A stretch of 64,000 nt of DNA from Tyto alba (GCF_018691265.1 NW_024881330.1:17938886-18002885); one strand, 5' to 3'. Positions 31,801-45,449 are shown, counted from the stretch's first letter. Numbers and translations: made by a program. Notes: generated from the letters alone by a model not told the origin.

Positions 31801-33124
31801 TTTATATTCATTTTATCACAGAAGCCAACAGCTTATTTTCTTTTATGTATCTGCCATTTGAGACAAGCAAGGAAGTCTTCGAAATAATAAAAATTTTTGT
31901 CTTCTTCTAGATTAAGATGTTGCATATGGAGTTATTTTATGGTTTTAATAGCTATATCCCATTATAATTATTTAAATATAGAGATTTAAACATTAGAGAG
32001 AATATTTTAAAGTAAATAAATTTTTGTTGTTGTTTTGAAATTTCTTTTCCAGTATACCATAAAATGAAAGTATTTAAGAAGGTAGAATAATAAATATCAG
32101 GAATGGGCAGAACAGAAATACAAACACTACCTCACTACAGATATACTTTATCTGTTATCTCACTATTGTGTAAACTCTTTTCAAGCTTCAAACATATGTG
32201 TAGATTTTTTTTTTTTAATGTGAAAACATGGAATATTTAGCAATTTTAAGTACATTGTTTCCAAATCAAAATTTTGGTGATTATTTGAAAACCATAGTTC
32301 ATCCTTTAGATATGAGATAAGACTGTGGTGCTTGTATAATTACCAAATAAATAAATAACGAATTATTTTTATGCTTCCCATATCAGTGCCATGAAAGGAA
32401 ACTATAAATTAATAGTTGCTACTGATGACAAGTTGCATGAATATTTGATATCATTCAGTATTTCAGGAAATGGTGCCATATTGTCACAGTAGCACTTCTA
32501 CTCCCAAAATCATGGTGAAGAGGAAAGAAGTGTCTATCTAACCAATAGTGGAGAAACAATCTCCAACATATTTAAACACTGGAACTGAGTAGTGTTCATC
32601 TATAATTGAGGAAAAAAACAGCTGCATAAAATACAAGACAAACTAATAAAGCTATGGCATAACCTTCAAAGGCTAGAAACCCATTTTAGTAAGATCATAA
32701 GATCTTGAAATATTGTGACTTTATTTCATTTCACAAAAACTGATTGAGAATCTAGCAAAGGAATACTAAAACTCTTTGAAAAAAGAACTCTAACTGCAAT
32801 AGCTTTCATAAACAATAGTTTCCTTTCATAAGTTTGGACATAATGTGAAAGAATAATGTAAATAAAATGTGCTTTATACATTTTTTCAAAATAAACTTTT
32901 TATGACAGAATTTGTGGGATTAAGGGATAAAGTAAATAGTCAGGGTATAAATTCATAGGAAAAATTATTTTAAGGAATGAAATCAGTATTGTAAACACAT
33001 AGTGCAAAGCCATCCTGTATTAGCATAGTATGGGCAAATTGAACTTCTCTTTTGGTCAGATTTGAATCCTCTGAAACAGAGAAAACTATCCTTGTGGTGG
33101 TCTAGCTTTGTTGGGTCCCGATAT

Positions 33125-33372
33125 CATGGAATCACAGAATGGTCTGGGTTGGAAGGGACCTTAAAGATCATCTGGTTCCATCCCTATGCAATGGGCAGGG
33201 ACACATTCTACTAGACCAGGTTGCTCAAAGCCCCGTCCAGCCTGGCACTGAACCCTTCCAGGGCGGGGGCAGCCACAACCTCTCTGGGCAACCTGTGCCA
33301 GTGTCTCACCACCCTCACAGTAAAGAATTTCTTCCCAATATCTAATCTAAATTCACCCTCTTTCAGTTTCTG
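33125..33372 (-). mobile_element. Short CR1 LINE tail
   Basis: Minus-oriented: it opens with the complement of the CR1 3' end (CATGGAATCACAGAATGG, then TTGGAAGGGACCTTAAAG) and continues through GGGCAACCTGTGCCAGTGTC to about 33372. It looks less diverged than the copies at 1335 and 42335. The plus-strand frame inside it is an artefact. Confidence 0.94.
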
Positions 33373-34616
33373 AGCAGTGGTCAGATCTGAAGGAATTTTT
33401 TTCTTTTGGTGTGTTTATTTTACTTTTCTCCAAATAACTGGCTACACACTGACAAAACCTCTTAAATTGGTAGGTTCTCCTGATAGGTCTTCCTCCTATA
33501 AGGACAAAATCTATGTGATTTTGTTAACTAGAATAATACATCAGACAAGTTTAATTTTATTTGCATAATAAAATAGATTTGAAGAAGGTTACTTTGACTG
33601 GACTGTCATGATAAGTTTTCAAAGAGGCTTGTCTAAGATGCAAACTAGATAGGAATAAGCAAAAAGTGAATTTGAAGCAAAGTAGATTTACCTATTCAAT
33701 TTTCTGCATCAGTTCATCTGATCTTAGGATATGGGATTTGCACTGGGACACCCAGTATTTCAAGAATTCTTCTTGCTTAAAGCATAGCTTTCATCTTGCT
33801 TCATACAGTGTGCCTTGTGTTCCTGAGTGCTTGGGGTGCTACTGCAGCCTGGAGTAGCCTTCTGAAGTTTGTGATCCGCATTTCGTCCTATTTTTCACTG
33901 ATCTGATGACTTCTATTGCCTTTGTACTCACTCTCCTCTGTGTTTCTCATCATGTGGGGTTTTTTTGTTTGCTTGTGTTTTCTGGTTCAGTAACTAAATG
34001 GAAACATACGAATGATTTATTTATTTGGATTCTAATACCCTTAATTCTATTCCTTGTGCATTCTAACTTAATTTTTCCAGAATGACGAACGATGTTTCAC
34101 AGTAATGGCAAAAATCCCTGTGTTAAATCAGTGCAAATTATTTTAAACCTTGTAAGTCTCACGATTAGTTCAAATTCTCAAATACAAATACTGATTTGTA
34201 TTTATATATTAAAAAAATAATAATAATAATGAACACATCTTCTTGTGCAACCCCAGTAACCAACAGCACAACTTTTTCTGTACCTGATTCTATTTCTTCT
34301 GAAAGTGTGTTAGTGGCAAGTTTTGTAATTCAAGCTCATTCCTATTTCAGATCTCTCTTGAACATATTAAGCAAAAGCGCATCCACTGCAGAAATCTGGG
34401 GCACCTTCCTTGTTAATTTACTGCCAAGATGAAAATTGGTGCTGTATTTTACTCACTTTGTTCTTCCTGCTTTGTTGGCCACAATTCACTGCAAGCTTTT
34501 TCTGACCCAACCCTGTCATAATTATCCAAACATTTTATTAGTCTTTTTATATAGTTCTCAAAAAAGGTATTTAACATAAAGTATAAGAGTTTCCGTTTGT
34601 AAACCATAGATTATAA

Positions 34617-35735
34617 GAATATGAGAACAGCCGTACAGAGTCATAATAAAGATCCATTTAACTGAATATCACATAAGGAAAAGAGAGCAAGCAACAATAT
34701 AGTGATACTTCTTCAGAATGCTTTCCTACACTCCAGCAGTTTGTGGCACAGACACTTCTTAAATCCAGTCTATTTCTAGTAAGTAACTCATGACAGATCT
34801 TTTTCATCCATGACTTTCTCTATTTTTCTCCTTAAACCCATATACACTTCCAGTATTCTGAAAATTTTATGGCGTGTTCCAATGAAGAAGTATTTCCTTT
34901 TATTCACTTCAGTTTTACTATTTTCATCTGATGCCTTTTCATTCTTTTCATACAAAATACAGTTTATTTAATCTACTATTTTACCGCTTACTCAGTTTTG
35001 CAGGACTTTTCTTTACTTCTTCACAGGTGGTTGTCCTCATTGCTGCTTTGTGTTCTCTAGTATCATCAGCAAGCTTGTCATCACTACTTGCTTTTTTTTC
35101 CATCATATCTACAAATATATTGTCAAATGGGTTAGATACTAAAGAAGTCCATTAGTGAATTTTCTCCTCTGGAAGAACTGATCATTTACTTTTACCATCA
35201 ATTAACTATATTTCAAACAAGCATCGATCAGAAGCCTGTCTTTTTATGACAGAGAACTTAGTCTCTGTAAGAACCTTCCATTTGCATTTCCTCTAATGCC
35301 CTTTTGAAGTGCAAATAGTCTTCATAACCTGGATTTCTCTCATCTCTGTGCTGGCTAATCTCTCTGGAAAACATTGGTAGTCTTGTAATGCAGGAGTTTC
35401 CTTGAGAAAAACCATGCTGCTTTGGGGATGTCATTTTTATTCATGTGTCACTTGAATCAATACTTGACTATAACTTTTACAGTCTTGTTAAATCTCAGGT
35501 TTATAACTCTGTAGTTTTCAGATGCCCCTTGGAACTCTTTCTGAAAATAGACATTGTATTTGCCCCTCTGTCCTACAGTACTATGATCACCCTAAGGAAA
35601 AAGTCAGAGAGTCCTTAAGCATTTCTACCCACACTTCGATTTGTATGTCTAAGGAAGCCCAAATCCAAGCTCTTTTCCTGTGACAATAGGTCCAAAAAAT
35701 TACTGAGGTTTTCAGCTATTGCTTTAGAGCAACCA
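34617..35735 (-). mobile_element. Ancient CR1/L3-like LINE fragment
   Basis: The left part resembles, in diverged form, the 3' end of old amniote CR1/L3 elements: the ACAGCCGTACAGAGTCATAA block, then a GAAGAAGTATTTCCTTTTAT segment. Further right, ATCATCAGCAAGCTTGTCAT and a block around 35500-35600 resemble the complement of the reverse-transcriptase region. All matches are loose and broken by insertions and deletions, so the copy is much older than the other CR1s. Edges are approximate, and the family is inferred from the order of the blocks. Confidence 0.6.
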
Positions 35736-35984
35736 CAGAAACAGCTAGGCAAATAAGAAATTTCTGTTCTTTTTTCTGATGGAGTACCTATTTCTTTCTT
35801 TAATTATTAGCTGTTGGTAGGTTTTTCTGTTTATTGGCGGACAGTTTACAAATGACTGTGTTGTTGCTGGAAACTAACTTATTTTAAAACTTTGACATAG
35901 ACCATCTTGATAGGATTTGTGGGGTTTCATTTTTTCGTTGTTCTTTGGGTTTAATTGTTGTTTGCTGTTTTGTTGGGTTTTTCT

Positions 35985-36008
35985 GTGGTTTGGTTTGGTT
36001 TGGTTTTT
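35985..36008. repeat. (TTTGG)n simple repeat
   Basis: Four to five TTTGG units in a T/G-rich stretch that begins near 35930. Confidence 0.85.
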
Positions 36009-37549
36009 ATTAATTAATAATTTGTTCCATTAGGTCTTTTGACATCTCAGTCTTTGATAGTTTACCTTTATTATTAGAAAAGTTTATTTTGTACTGCTAA
36101 AATAAAAAAATTCTTCTCTGTCTCAAGATATGTTTTGCGTTTCAGTTTTAACAAAGACTAATGGTGTTCTACCCACCCATTGTCTACTCTTAGAAAAGAC
36201 TGCATGCAGCAATTTGACTATCTGCTTGTGTAATTAAACACACACATATAATTATAATATAAGAAAAAATAAATATTAGTACAAAATTTGTAATTTGTAA
36301 ATGTTCAAAACTATATATTTAATATAGTTTATATCGAGAACTATTGATTAATGTTGCATCAGATTTGATCTTTCATAACTTCTTAAGTGGTATTTTTGAA
36401 TACTTAAAAGACTATGCAGGTTACATTCTAATGAAGGTCTTAAAAATTTCGTATCGTAAGACGTTCAAAAATTATAAAATTTTATGCACCTACTGGAATT
36501 TAGCTTTTCAATAAATTATTACCAATATTGCTTGTAATTCTGCAGTCCTTCCATACAGATATACTGGTCTCAGGTCATATAAGACCTGATAATAAGCTGT
36601 GTCTCGAAAAGCTGTTTTATTGTAATGCATTTGGGTGTGGGTTTTTTGGTTGTCTTTAATTTTTGGAAGGAGTACATTTTTGGTATTGAGAAACTTTCAT
36701 GTTTCTGTTAACTTGACCAAATTGGTGAAAATAGGTTTTAGTCTACAAACACGTTCTTAGAAAATTAAATTGTTATTTTTATATCTATTTCTCAAAAATA
36801 TTTATGTACTGGTACTTGCTGTTTCTTTTTGATTATTGATTTTAATTCTGATTTCTCTGCATGTTAGTATTGTTTAATATTATGTTATCTAAGCTGATTT
36901 ATAAAATGAGGTTATTTGTCTTCAACAACACTTAATTTAACATTCATATTTCTATTTAATGGTTTTGTTTGGTTAAACAGAAGGTAATTATTTCCACAAC
37001 ACACAATTTATGACCCTTGTTCTACAGCTCCCCTTATGTCAATGGAGAGCTGGTCAGACAAATTGTTATTTGAAGGTGACTCCCATGAATTTTTAATTTT
37101 GTTCAAAAAAAATATATGTCATCCTTTCTGCTTTACAATATTTAATTACAAGCATTCAGTAACCAAAACTTTTGTGATAGTATTATCTATAAAAAAGAGC
37201 AGAAGGATTTTCTCTGCTCTGACATTAGTCTGATGAACAATATGAATACATTACATGCAGAAAGGTCATCTTTTGCTATGCCCTTAAGCATTAGCTACTG
37301 CTTGAACTAGAACACTGGGCTAAATGGCTGTTAGTCTGACTCATTCTCCTCAGCATTTCAATATGAATTTAACTGCATTTGGTTCTGTTTTCTTAGGTAC
37401 TAAACATATGTGTTACAAGAGGGTAACTATTTACCTCTGGTTTTGAGGTAAAAATATACCCAAAACTTCTCATGGAAGTTAAGTGAAAATTTTCTTATGA
37501 GCATTTCTGAACTTTATCTCTTTAACTAGAAGCAAGAAAGACATGGATC

Positions 37550-38018
37550 TGCTCAAGTGGATCCAGAGGAGGTCCACAAAAATGATCAGAGGGCTGGAAC
37601 ACCTCTCTTGTGGGGACAGGCTGAGACAGTTGGGGTTGTTCAGCCTAGAGAAGAGAAGGCTCCAGGGAGACCTTATAGCAGTCTTCCAGTACTTCATGGG
37701 GGGCCTACAGGAAAGATGAAGAGGGACTCTTTATCAGGGAGTGTAGTGATAGGATGAGGGGTAAAGGTTTTAAAGTGAGAGAGGGTATATGTAGATTAGA
37801 TATGAAGAAGAAATTCTTTACAGTGAGGGTGGTGAGATTCTGAAACAGGTTGCCCAGAGAAGCTGTGGATGCCCCCTGCCTGGAAGTGTTCAAGGCCAGG
37901 TTGGATGGGGCTTTGAGCAACCTGGTCTAGTGAAAGGTGTCCCTGCTCATGGCAAAAGTGCTGGAACTAGATGATCTTTAAGGTTCTTTCCAGTACAAAC
38001 CATTCTGTGATTCTATGA
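37550..38018 (+). mobile_element. CR1 LINE 3' fragment
   Basis: A plus-oriented copy of about 470 bp with GTTCAGCCTAGAGAAGAGAA, GGCTCCAGGGAGACCTTATA, GGTTGCCCAGAGAAGCTGTG and the tail CCATTCTGTGATTCTATGA. It is 5'-truncated in the usual CR1 way. Frames on both strands within it are repeat-derived. Confidence 0.95.
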
Positions 38019-38188
38019 AGAACCCATAGATAAATATTAAAGCAGTTTATGCTTTTGGAAAGATCCTCTCGGACAAAGAATTTGAAATCCCAACATGATA
38101 GAATAGCAATTAGAATACCTTGAGTTGAAGAGCTTTAAAATATGTCATGAATATAGAGTTCTGTGTCCATATTTAATAACTTTATTAA

Positions 38189-38220
38189 TATTTAATTTAC
38201 CTCATATTTAATTTACCTCA
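38189..38220. repeat. 16-bp exact tandem duplication
   Basis: Two adjacent copies of TATTTAATTTACCTCA. Nothing else nearby explains it. Confidence 0.9.
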
Positions 38221-39144
38221 GTATTTACAGTACATATTTTTTGTGTTGTTCGCCAACTAGCCATGATCTCTTAGTTCAAGACTGACATTTTTCCATGTAT
38301 TTTACAACAGTGAGAATTTGGTATACCTGATTAGTTTCCTTTTATTACACTTGAATTTAAATTGATGGGGTTCCCCCTCGTGGCTGAATTGCACCAATTT
38401 TCTTGAAGTGGTAAAGGGCTGTTGTGGGGCAGCCTCTGGCAATGTCTTTCAAAGCATTCATCAGTTAAGATGCATTTTTGCTACATCAGCCTGTGAACAA
38501 GTGACAGAAGCAAGATTTACATCCATTTGTCTGCTGAAGTAACATCATGGCATAGCTGTTACTAAATTTTTTAGCTGTTGTCATTTTAATGAACAGAGGG
38601 CTAAAAGTTTATTTTACTTGGTTGGATGAAGAATGAAGATCCTTGTTTGGTTTTATATGCTTCAGTATGTAGGATAGCTACAAGCAGGTAGGCATAATAT
38701 TTAAAATGTAATCAGAACTTAAAGAGTGTATATGTATGGAGGTTTTTCAAAATGTTGCCAGCTAAAACACTCAGAAGAATCAGCATAAGCATCTGACTTT
38801 TTGCACTTCTCTTACTTGGACTTCTGAGTTTTTCATAATGCCAAGCATTATGCCATGAGAACGAGTTTTTTTTCTTTTTTTTTTTTTTTTTCCCTTCTTT
38901 CCCCAAGTCAGTAATTGATTTCTGTAAGTGCCATTATGCTAGAAAACAAATACATCAGCACTGCCTTTCCATCATGTATTTTCATGTTCTGAGAAACCTT
39001 TATTAATTAATTATATTGAATTTGGGTGGACTGTATCTTACACTTATTGATGACTTTTTGTTTCAGTTTGCTGTTGACTGGCATTTTCTGTAACATATTT
39101 CCAGAGAAAATGCCTATGAGCTATAAGTTTTAGATTTTCCCAGC

Positions 39145-39699
39145 TGTTGTGGGTTAACCACAGAAGGCAGCTAAGCCCCACACAACCGTGTGCTCACACC
39201 CCCCACAGCAGGCGAGGGGAAAGAATCAAAAGAGGAAAAGTTGGAAAACATGTGGGCTGAGACATGCAAGCAACATAAAATAAGGAATTCCTTCCCTAAT
39301 TCGCATCAGCAGGCAGTTGTTTAGCTATTTCCAGGAAAGCAGGGCTCCCTCACACATAATGGTTACTTGGGAAGACAAACTCCATAGCTCTGAAAGTCCC
39401 CATCTCCCTCCTTCCCCCAGCTTTTCTTGCTATGTATGACATCATATGGTATGGAATATCCCTTTGGGCAGTTGGGGTCAGCTGTTCCAGCTGTGTCCCC
39501 TCACAATTTCTTGTGCACCCCCGGCCTATCCTTTGCTGGGGCAGAAGAAGTGGAAAAGGCCTTGACAGTGTGTAAGCACTGCTCAGCAACAGGTAAAACA
39601 TTAGTGTGTTGTCAACATTATTTTCATCACAAATCCAAAACATAGCACCAAATAGCTTCTGTGAAGAAACTTAACCCTATCCCAGCCAAAACTAGTACA
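39145..39699 (-). mobile_element. Solo ERV LTR, minus orientation
   Basis: On the minus strand it starts TGTACTAGTTTTGGCTGGGA, close to the common avian LTR start TGTCCTGGTTTCGGCTGGGA, and ends GGTTAACCCACAACA. It also keeps the family's AATAATGTTGACAACACACT block. Length is 555 bp, with no attached internal sequence. The flanks CCAGC and CCACT match at only three of five positions, so the target-site duplication is decayed or the ends are slightly off. It shares the block around TATGGTATGGAATATCC with the LTR at 61557-62144. Confidence 0.85.
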
Positions 39700-40162
39700 C
39701 CACTTTAATATATATGATGATGCTCACTAGTGCATTAAACATCAAATTCCCTTGCATTAAGCTCATTAATTTTTTTATGGACTGTTGAGTCTGTACTTCC
39801 ATTTCAGTTGGTGTTATTGCCAACTTTACAGTATGACTGAATCCTTGTCATATTTTGCTGGTGCTGAAGCAACAGTTTATTAACAGTTAGTTTCTATGGC
39901 ACAGAGAACATTATGTGAATTTCTGTTTGGTGTGACTTTTTTTTTTTTTTTTTTGCTTTTATAGAAAATCTTTAGTATAGAAAATGTTAATTTTTATCTT
40001 AAAACATATCTTTGTGATTATATATGCTGATAATTTATGCTGGATATCTGAAATATATATTCAACATTCTGTTTTATCATTATATGTAGAATAAGAATTT
40101 TTGTTTCCCACGCTGTCATATTCTTCTAGAAATTTTACCTATGAAGTAAAGCACTGAGTACA

Positions 40163-40755
40163 TGGGTTCTAGTATGAGGAGAATCACGGACTCCGGCAAC
40201 TCTATAAGAGTCAGAAATCAAAATCCATTTATTGCCAATACAAGTGCATTTATAAATCTTCCTAGTAACTGATCACACATAAACTAAAGGCTTGATTGGT
40301 TACATGCATTCTTCACACACTATTCACACGCCTAAGACTAACATTTGATTGGTTATTACCTCCTGTCCATAATACACCAGGCAATTCATTGGCTACAAGT
40401 TAGTTACTGCTATCCTAAAGGCTATTGGTTAATTAAATCTTACAAGCACAAACACGTTTTATACACTTTTACCTCAAGGTAGAAAACTTTCCACTGTTTA
40501 AGAAACAGGGTTTGTTTCCTATCAACCGTAGCCTGGTATGTTTTCTTCAGGCAGATCTCAGCATCCTTATCTTGTTTTTCTACATTCCCTCTTGCTACTT
40601 CCAAGGCTTCTGGCCGACGAAGGTCAAGATGTCCTCATCATTCATCAGCTGCACAGCACTCTCAGTTCTTCCTCTTTTCGCATCCCTTATGCGATGCAGC
40701 CAAAGTCTTGCTCTTGTCTGACGTGGCCATTGTCCTCCAAAAACAATCCCACACT
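40163..40755 (-). mobile_element. ERV LTR with compact promoter, minus orientation
   Basis: Read on the minus strand this about 590-bp block has the order expected of an LTR: four CCAAT boxes (ATTGG on plus at 40295, 40348, 40388 and 40424), a TATA element (TTTATAAA, 40249-40256), AATAAA (40228-40233 on plus as TTTATT) and then a U5-like end. AGTACA abuts the left end (40157-40162) and recurs at 40756-40761. The minus-strand start would be AGTGTGGG, or TGTGGG with two extra flank bases, so the exact right edge is uncertain. TATA and polyadenylation signals about 20 bp apart imply a short R region. Confidence 0.72.
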
Positions 40756-42334
40756 AGTACATTTATTAGGGATGTATATGGACTACAAATAAAAACTTGT
40801 ATCCTTCAGTTAAAATCCATAAACTTGTTATGTTTAATTTATGGCTTATACTTTTGAATTAGCCATTGTAATTTCTCCTAGAAAGACTGCCAGTAAGTTG
40901 TCGTGTCTTTTTTTCTTTCCCCTCTCGTTTGTTCCTTTGTAATGCATTTCTATGCATAAAATATTTAATGATATATGAAAAGTGCCAGAATGACAAATTG
41001 AAGATCCCCATGATGCCACAAATTTGTTACTAAAATATTTGTGAGATATGTAATGTGACTCTGAATTCCTTAAAACAGAGAAAAATATAGTCTCTAATAT
41101 CATGAGAGAGGGTGCCTTTGTCTCTGTGTTGTCACACTAGAAAAAAAAAACACCATCTTCTCTCCTGGAATTCTAAATCTAAGCTATTTTGCCTTTTTTT
41201 TTTTTAATATATTTTGGGAATTAAGAAAGGATTCAAAATTGATTAATTTACAGGTCTTGAGCAGTCAAGACAGTTATTGTGTGCACATTTCATGTGGTCA
41301 GTTGATGCTGATGGAAAGGGATGTTTCCCCCAAGGTATATTATTTCTTTTTTCTGTTGTGTATGGATGGGGAGAGGGTGGCTTTAACTTTCATTTTTTTT
41401 GTTTATTTAATCACTTGCAACATTTGAAAACCCCTAAAAATTAATTTTATCAATTCAAAATAGTGCATGGACTGGCCAGTGCTCCAAGGTAGTGCTAAAG
41501 ATGTCCAATCACTCAGTCTTTCCTTTATTTTCTTTAAGCAACAGCTCAAAATATCTGCCAAATTTGTTTTATTTATTTTTTTGTGTTTTAATATCTTGTC
41601 ATGCCTTCTCTTATTTGTAATTATCAGATTCTCCAGATATTGTAGAAAAGCCCTCCCATTTACATGAAAAAATCTGTTTTAAAGAGTGAAATTCTGGTAA
41701 GGTGACGTGACACATTAAAGTAGATGATCTAAAATTCCTTTTAGCTTCAAGAACTCTTATGAAATATGATTGAATACTTGAGAAAGTAGGTGGCAAAGAA
41801 ATTCTAGGAAGTTACAAGTTGATAAAACTAGGAAAACTTGATGATTTTCCAGAAAACATGCTCTGGAATTTAGTGCTTTTGTTGCAGTCTTTGGTCCTAT
41901 TCACTCTAAAAAGACAATGAATATTCAGAATGATTATTTATTTTTTTTTTTTTCTCAAATCTATACAGCTTCTATACTTGTGGATTTAGAAACTGACATT
42001 AATAGATTGAGACAATGCTAAAGTTAGAATTGGACATTACCTGACAGAATCATTTTAAAAGGTATTTCCATGTTAATTATGACACATGCTTTAAATAGAC
42101 AGGCCACTGATGAGAATTTGAGAACAAATTAATGAATTATCACTTTTTCTAATAATAAAAATAAACAAAAAAACATTATCCTCTGATGAAAATAATTAAT
42201 GAACTACACCTATATAAATAATATATCTCCAGTTACTTATGAATATAGAAGCAGTTAAAGATTTATCTGTCCATCCAAATCTTGTGGAATATTATATGGT
42301 TTTTGAACTTTTACATCTGCCATAGGAAGGAATT

Positions 42335-42822
42335 GTGTAACTTGCTGCTACTCACATCTGGAGTACTGTGTCCAGCTCTAGACTACCCAATAGGAGAAAT
42401 GTATGGACTTACTGGAGCAAGTCACAGTGTCACAATGATTAAAGGGCTGGAGTAGCTTTCATAGGAGAAGATGAGATCACTGGAGTTGTTCAGCTAGGGG
42501 AAGAGAAGGAATAGGGGGATCCTATCCACGTGTATAAGTACCTGATGGGAATGAAGGAGGAAGAGGGAGCCAGGCTCTTCTCAGTAGTACCCAGAAGAAA
42601 CAATTACCAGACATTAAAACATAGGAAATTCCATCTGGATACAAGAAAGTGCTTTCTTACTGAGAGGATGTTCAAACACTGGAGCAGGTTTCCCAGAGAG
42701 GTTGCAGAGTACCCATTTTTGGAGATTATTCGAAACTTGACCATACATGCTGGGCAATTTGCTGTAGGTAACCCTGTTTGAGCAGGGGGATTGGACTAGA
42801 TGATCTTCAGAGGCACCTTCCA
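42335..42822 (+). mobile_element. Diverged CR1 LINE 3' fragment
   Basis: Plus-oriented and more diverged than its neighbours. Landmarks include TGGAGTACTGTGTCCAGCTC, GGAGCAGGTTTCCCAGAGAG, and GGACTAGATGATCTTCAGAG followed by GCACCTTCCAA. The final octamer is missing, and an A-run takes its place just downstream. Confidence 0.9.
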
Positions 42823-43331
42823 AAAAAATGGGAAAAAAAAAAATAATGGGCAAGTAAATAACTCCTTCCCTATGCTTTTCATTTAAAAATCCTTCTTTTA
42901 TTTTGTCTCTGTTTCACAAAACATCTAAAGTTTCTATAGAATTGTCAACATATATAAATTATATCATTCTGAAAATAATCTGGGAAACAAATGTTATCTC
43001 TTTTTAGTACATTCTTTTTTTATAAATCAGGAAAAAAAATAGTATTTTGAACTGGAAATTTGCACATTTATTCTTTTGTTTATGTTGTTCCTCTGTAAAC
43101 TATTTTAAATGTCTTTTAATTCTAATCTTCTGGTCATATGACTGACAATAAAAATATTTTAATTCAATCCAGCATCCCTTGGAGATAATTTTCTGTGTGT
43201 TAGTTTTGATCAATTGAGAATTATCAGGAAAATACTTGTTCATTTATGGTTGTAAGAACCAGAGTACTATATTTTTCCTTTACCATGGAATAAGAAACTT
43301 GACTCCCTCAAGTTGGAACTCCTTTCAATAT

Positions 43332-43396
43332 TAAAAAAAAAAAAAAAATAAAACAAAAAAAACAAACCAAACCAAACCAAAACAACAAACCAAAAA
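43332..43396. repeat. Poly-A and (AAACC)n simple repeat
   Basis: A run of about 17 A followed by AAACAAAA and AACCAAACCAAACC units. Confidence 0.9.
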
Positions 43397-44729
43397 GCAT
43401 ACACAGACATACTTTTCAGCTGAAAATTCTAGAAGAATTACATGTATATACATTTTCAATTAAATGTTTCAGTTCACTTATTTGGCAGATTAAACAACAT
43501 GATGTTTTGCCTAGCTTGTAGATAGACTGAGCACTTGGGAGCCAGTTCCTGGAAGTCTACCCATGTGAAAGTACAACTGCAGGAAGTTGCTGATTCTATA
43601 GTGAATGCCCTATTAATGCTGATTGACAGGAGATGGAGACAGTTAATGAAAGAAGGCCACAGCAGACTTCTCAGCTAAGCTGAATAAGATAAAGTGTTTT
43701 GACTTATTCATAACTGAGACTTAAAAGAGAAGTATTTGAGATTATTGTGTCTTGAAAATTTTAAATTCTTTCAAGAAACTACAGTGTTACAATTAAGGTA
43801 ATTGTTTTCATTTTTGTGAACTATTTTTTTTTTCTTTTTAAATGGAAATTAAGAGACATTTAATAGTATTTTTTGTTTTGCTTTTTACTGATTAACAAAA
43901 ATAGAAAAATATCTTCTCATGAAATCACAAGGTAGAATATCATTTCAGTCTGCATTTTAAATGACTTGGGAAAATACAGAGATGTGAGCATGTGCCTGCA
44001 AACTAACTAATCTTGATTATTGCTGTTGTTAGTCACTTAAGAATTTTCACTTGAACTCTTTGGTTTGTTACAGAGACCAATGAGAGAAGAAAATTAACTT
44101 TATTAAATAGGCACCATAACCAGGAACTTTATTAAAATATAATTAAAGAGAGATTACAACAACTTTCTCTGGGTATTACTGTAAATTACTGAGCAAATAC
44201 AGACATTAACCTGATGGAATTAATTATATGACATCAAACAAATGAGTTCACAAGCCAAACAGAATAAGTTTACCTAGAAGGTAAACCCTAGTAGGCATTT
44301 AATAATAAATGGAAATTCGTAGAAGATCTGTTGGTGATGTTATTTAAAAATTAACTGAATTCTTAGAAATAGGGGTATGAACTGAGCTATTCCAAATTTA
44401 AAGTAGGAACTTTGAAAATTTATACTTGGTGAAATTTTGAACACCTGATCCCTAAAAATCTTCTTCAAATCTAAAAAGTGGGGTTTGAAATTATTCCTTC
44501 TTGGGGATGCATTTCAGAGAGGTAATCTGAAGAAACTAGGATGAGTGCTGTGCCATCCTAACATAGCCAAAGGAAGTCATGTAATAGTAACTCACACTTC
44601 TGTGTAACATATTGTTACATTTAGTCTAGTTATGAACAAAAGGGAACACAATATAAGAACTAAGAATTTTTTCTGTGTCCAATTCACATTTTAAATCTAA
44701 CATCCAGATTATTTAATGAACACAGAGAA

Positions 44730-45400
44730 ACCTTATTAACAATACAGATAAGGTGGTACATAACCTTCCTTATACCTGCTCCTTTTCCCTGGTATTATGC
44801 TCACCTTTCCAATGTCTCTTTGTGTCTTAATATTAACATCTGCCTTCCTCATGCAGAGTGGAGGGGGGATCAATGTACTACAGGTTACCAGCAACCCGAG
44901 GTCAGTGCTTGGACGAGTATGATGTTCATAGTGGGGTTTCCTTCTCTTTTGGATCTTAGGCAATTATGCTTGAATACTTTAAATAGCCAGGTGGGGGTGT
45001 TATTGTTGATTCTGGTACTGTTTTGAATTTGCAGATTAGCCTCCCATTCCCATGGACGCCACAGACTGTTGAATGTTACAAAGTGTCTACCTGGGTTAGT
45101 TAGAGCTTCCCTACATAAGGCAGTCACAGAACCTAAGCTCAGACAGGGTAATAGTCACGTCTTTACCAAACAGTTGCTGTTTCAGCTCAAACCAGTTAAC
45201 AGCAGCTCTGGCCAAGGCAAACCCAGCCAAACACTGAGTCCTGCAATGGGAGGTCAGTGCAATGTCTGTGGCCATTTAATATTAGTGGGATGGAAATCAT
45301 ATTTACTGGGCTACATAAGTTGCCTAAAACAAGACTAAATATTGTCATAGACATGGGACCCAGAACTCAGAGTTATCTCCGGGTTATTGCTTAGGTGATG
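44730..45400 (-). mobile_element. Possible old LTR or unclassified repeat
   Basis: This block is richer in GC than its surroundings. On the minus strand it carries a TATA-like CTATTTAAAGTATTC (plus 44973-44987) and, about 270 bp further on, ATTAAA (plus TTTAAT at 44712-44717, at or just outside the edge). That order suggests an LTR, but I recognise no family and see no target-site duplication. Frames of 60-90 codons on both strands show no domains. It could equally be unique intron sequence. Confidence 0.3.
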
Positions 45401-45409
45401 AGATATATA

Positions 45410-45449
<40 letters not shown>

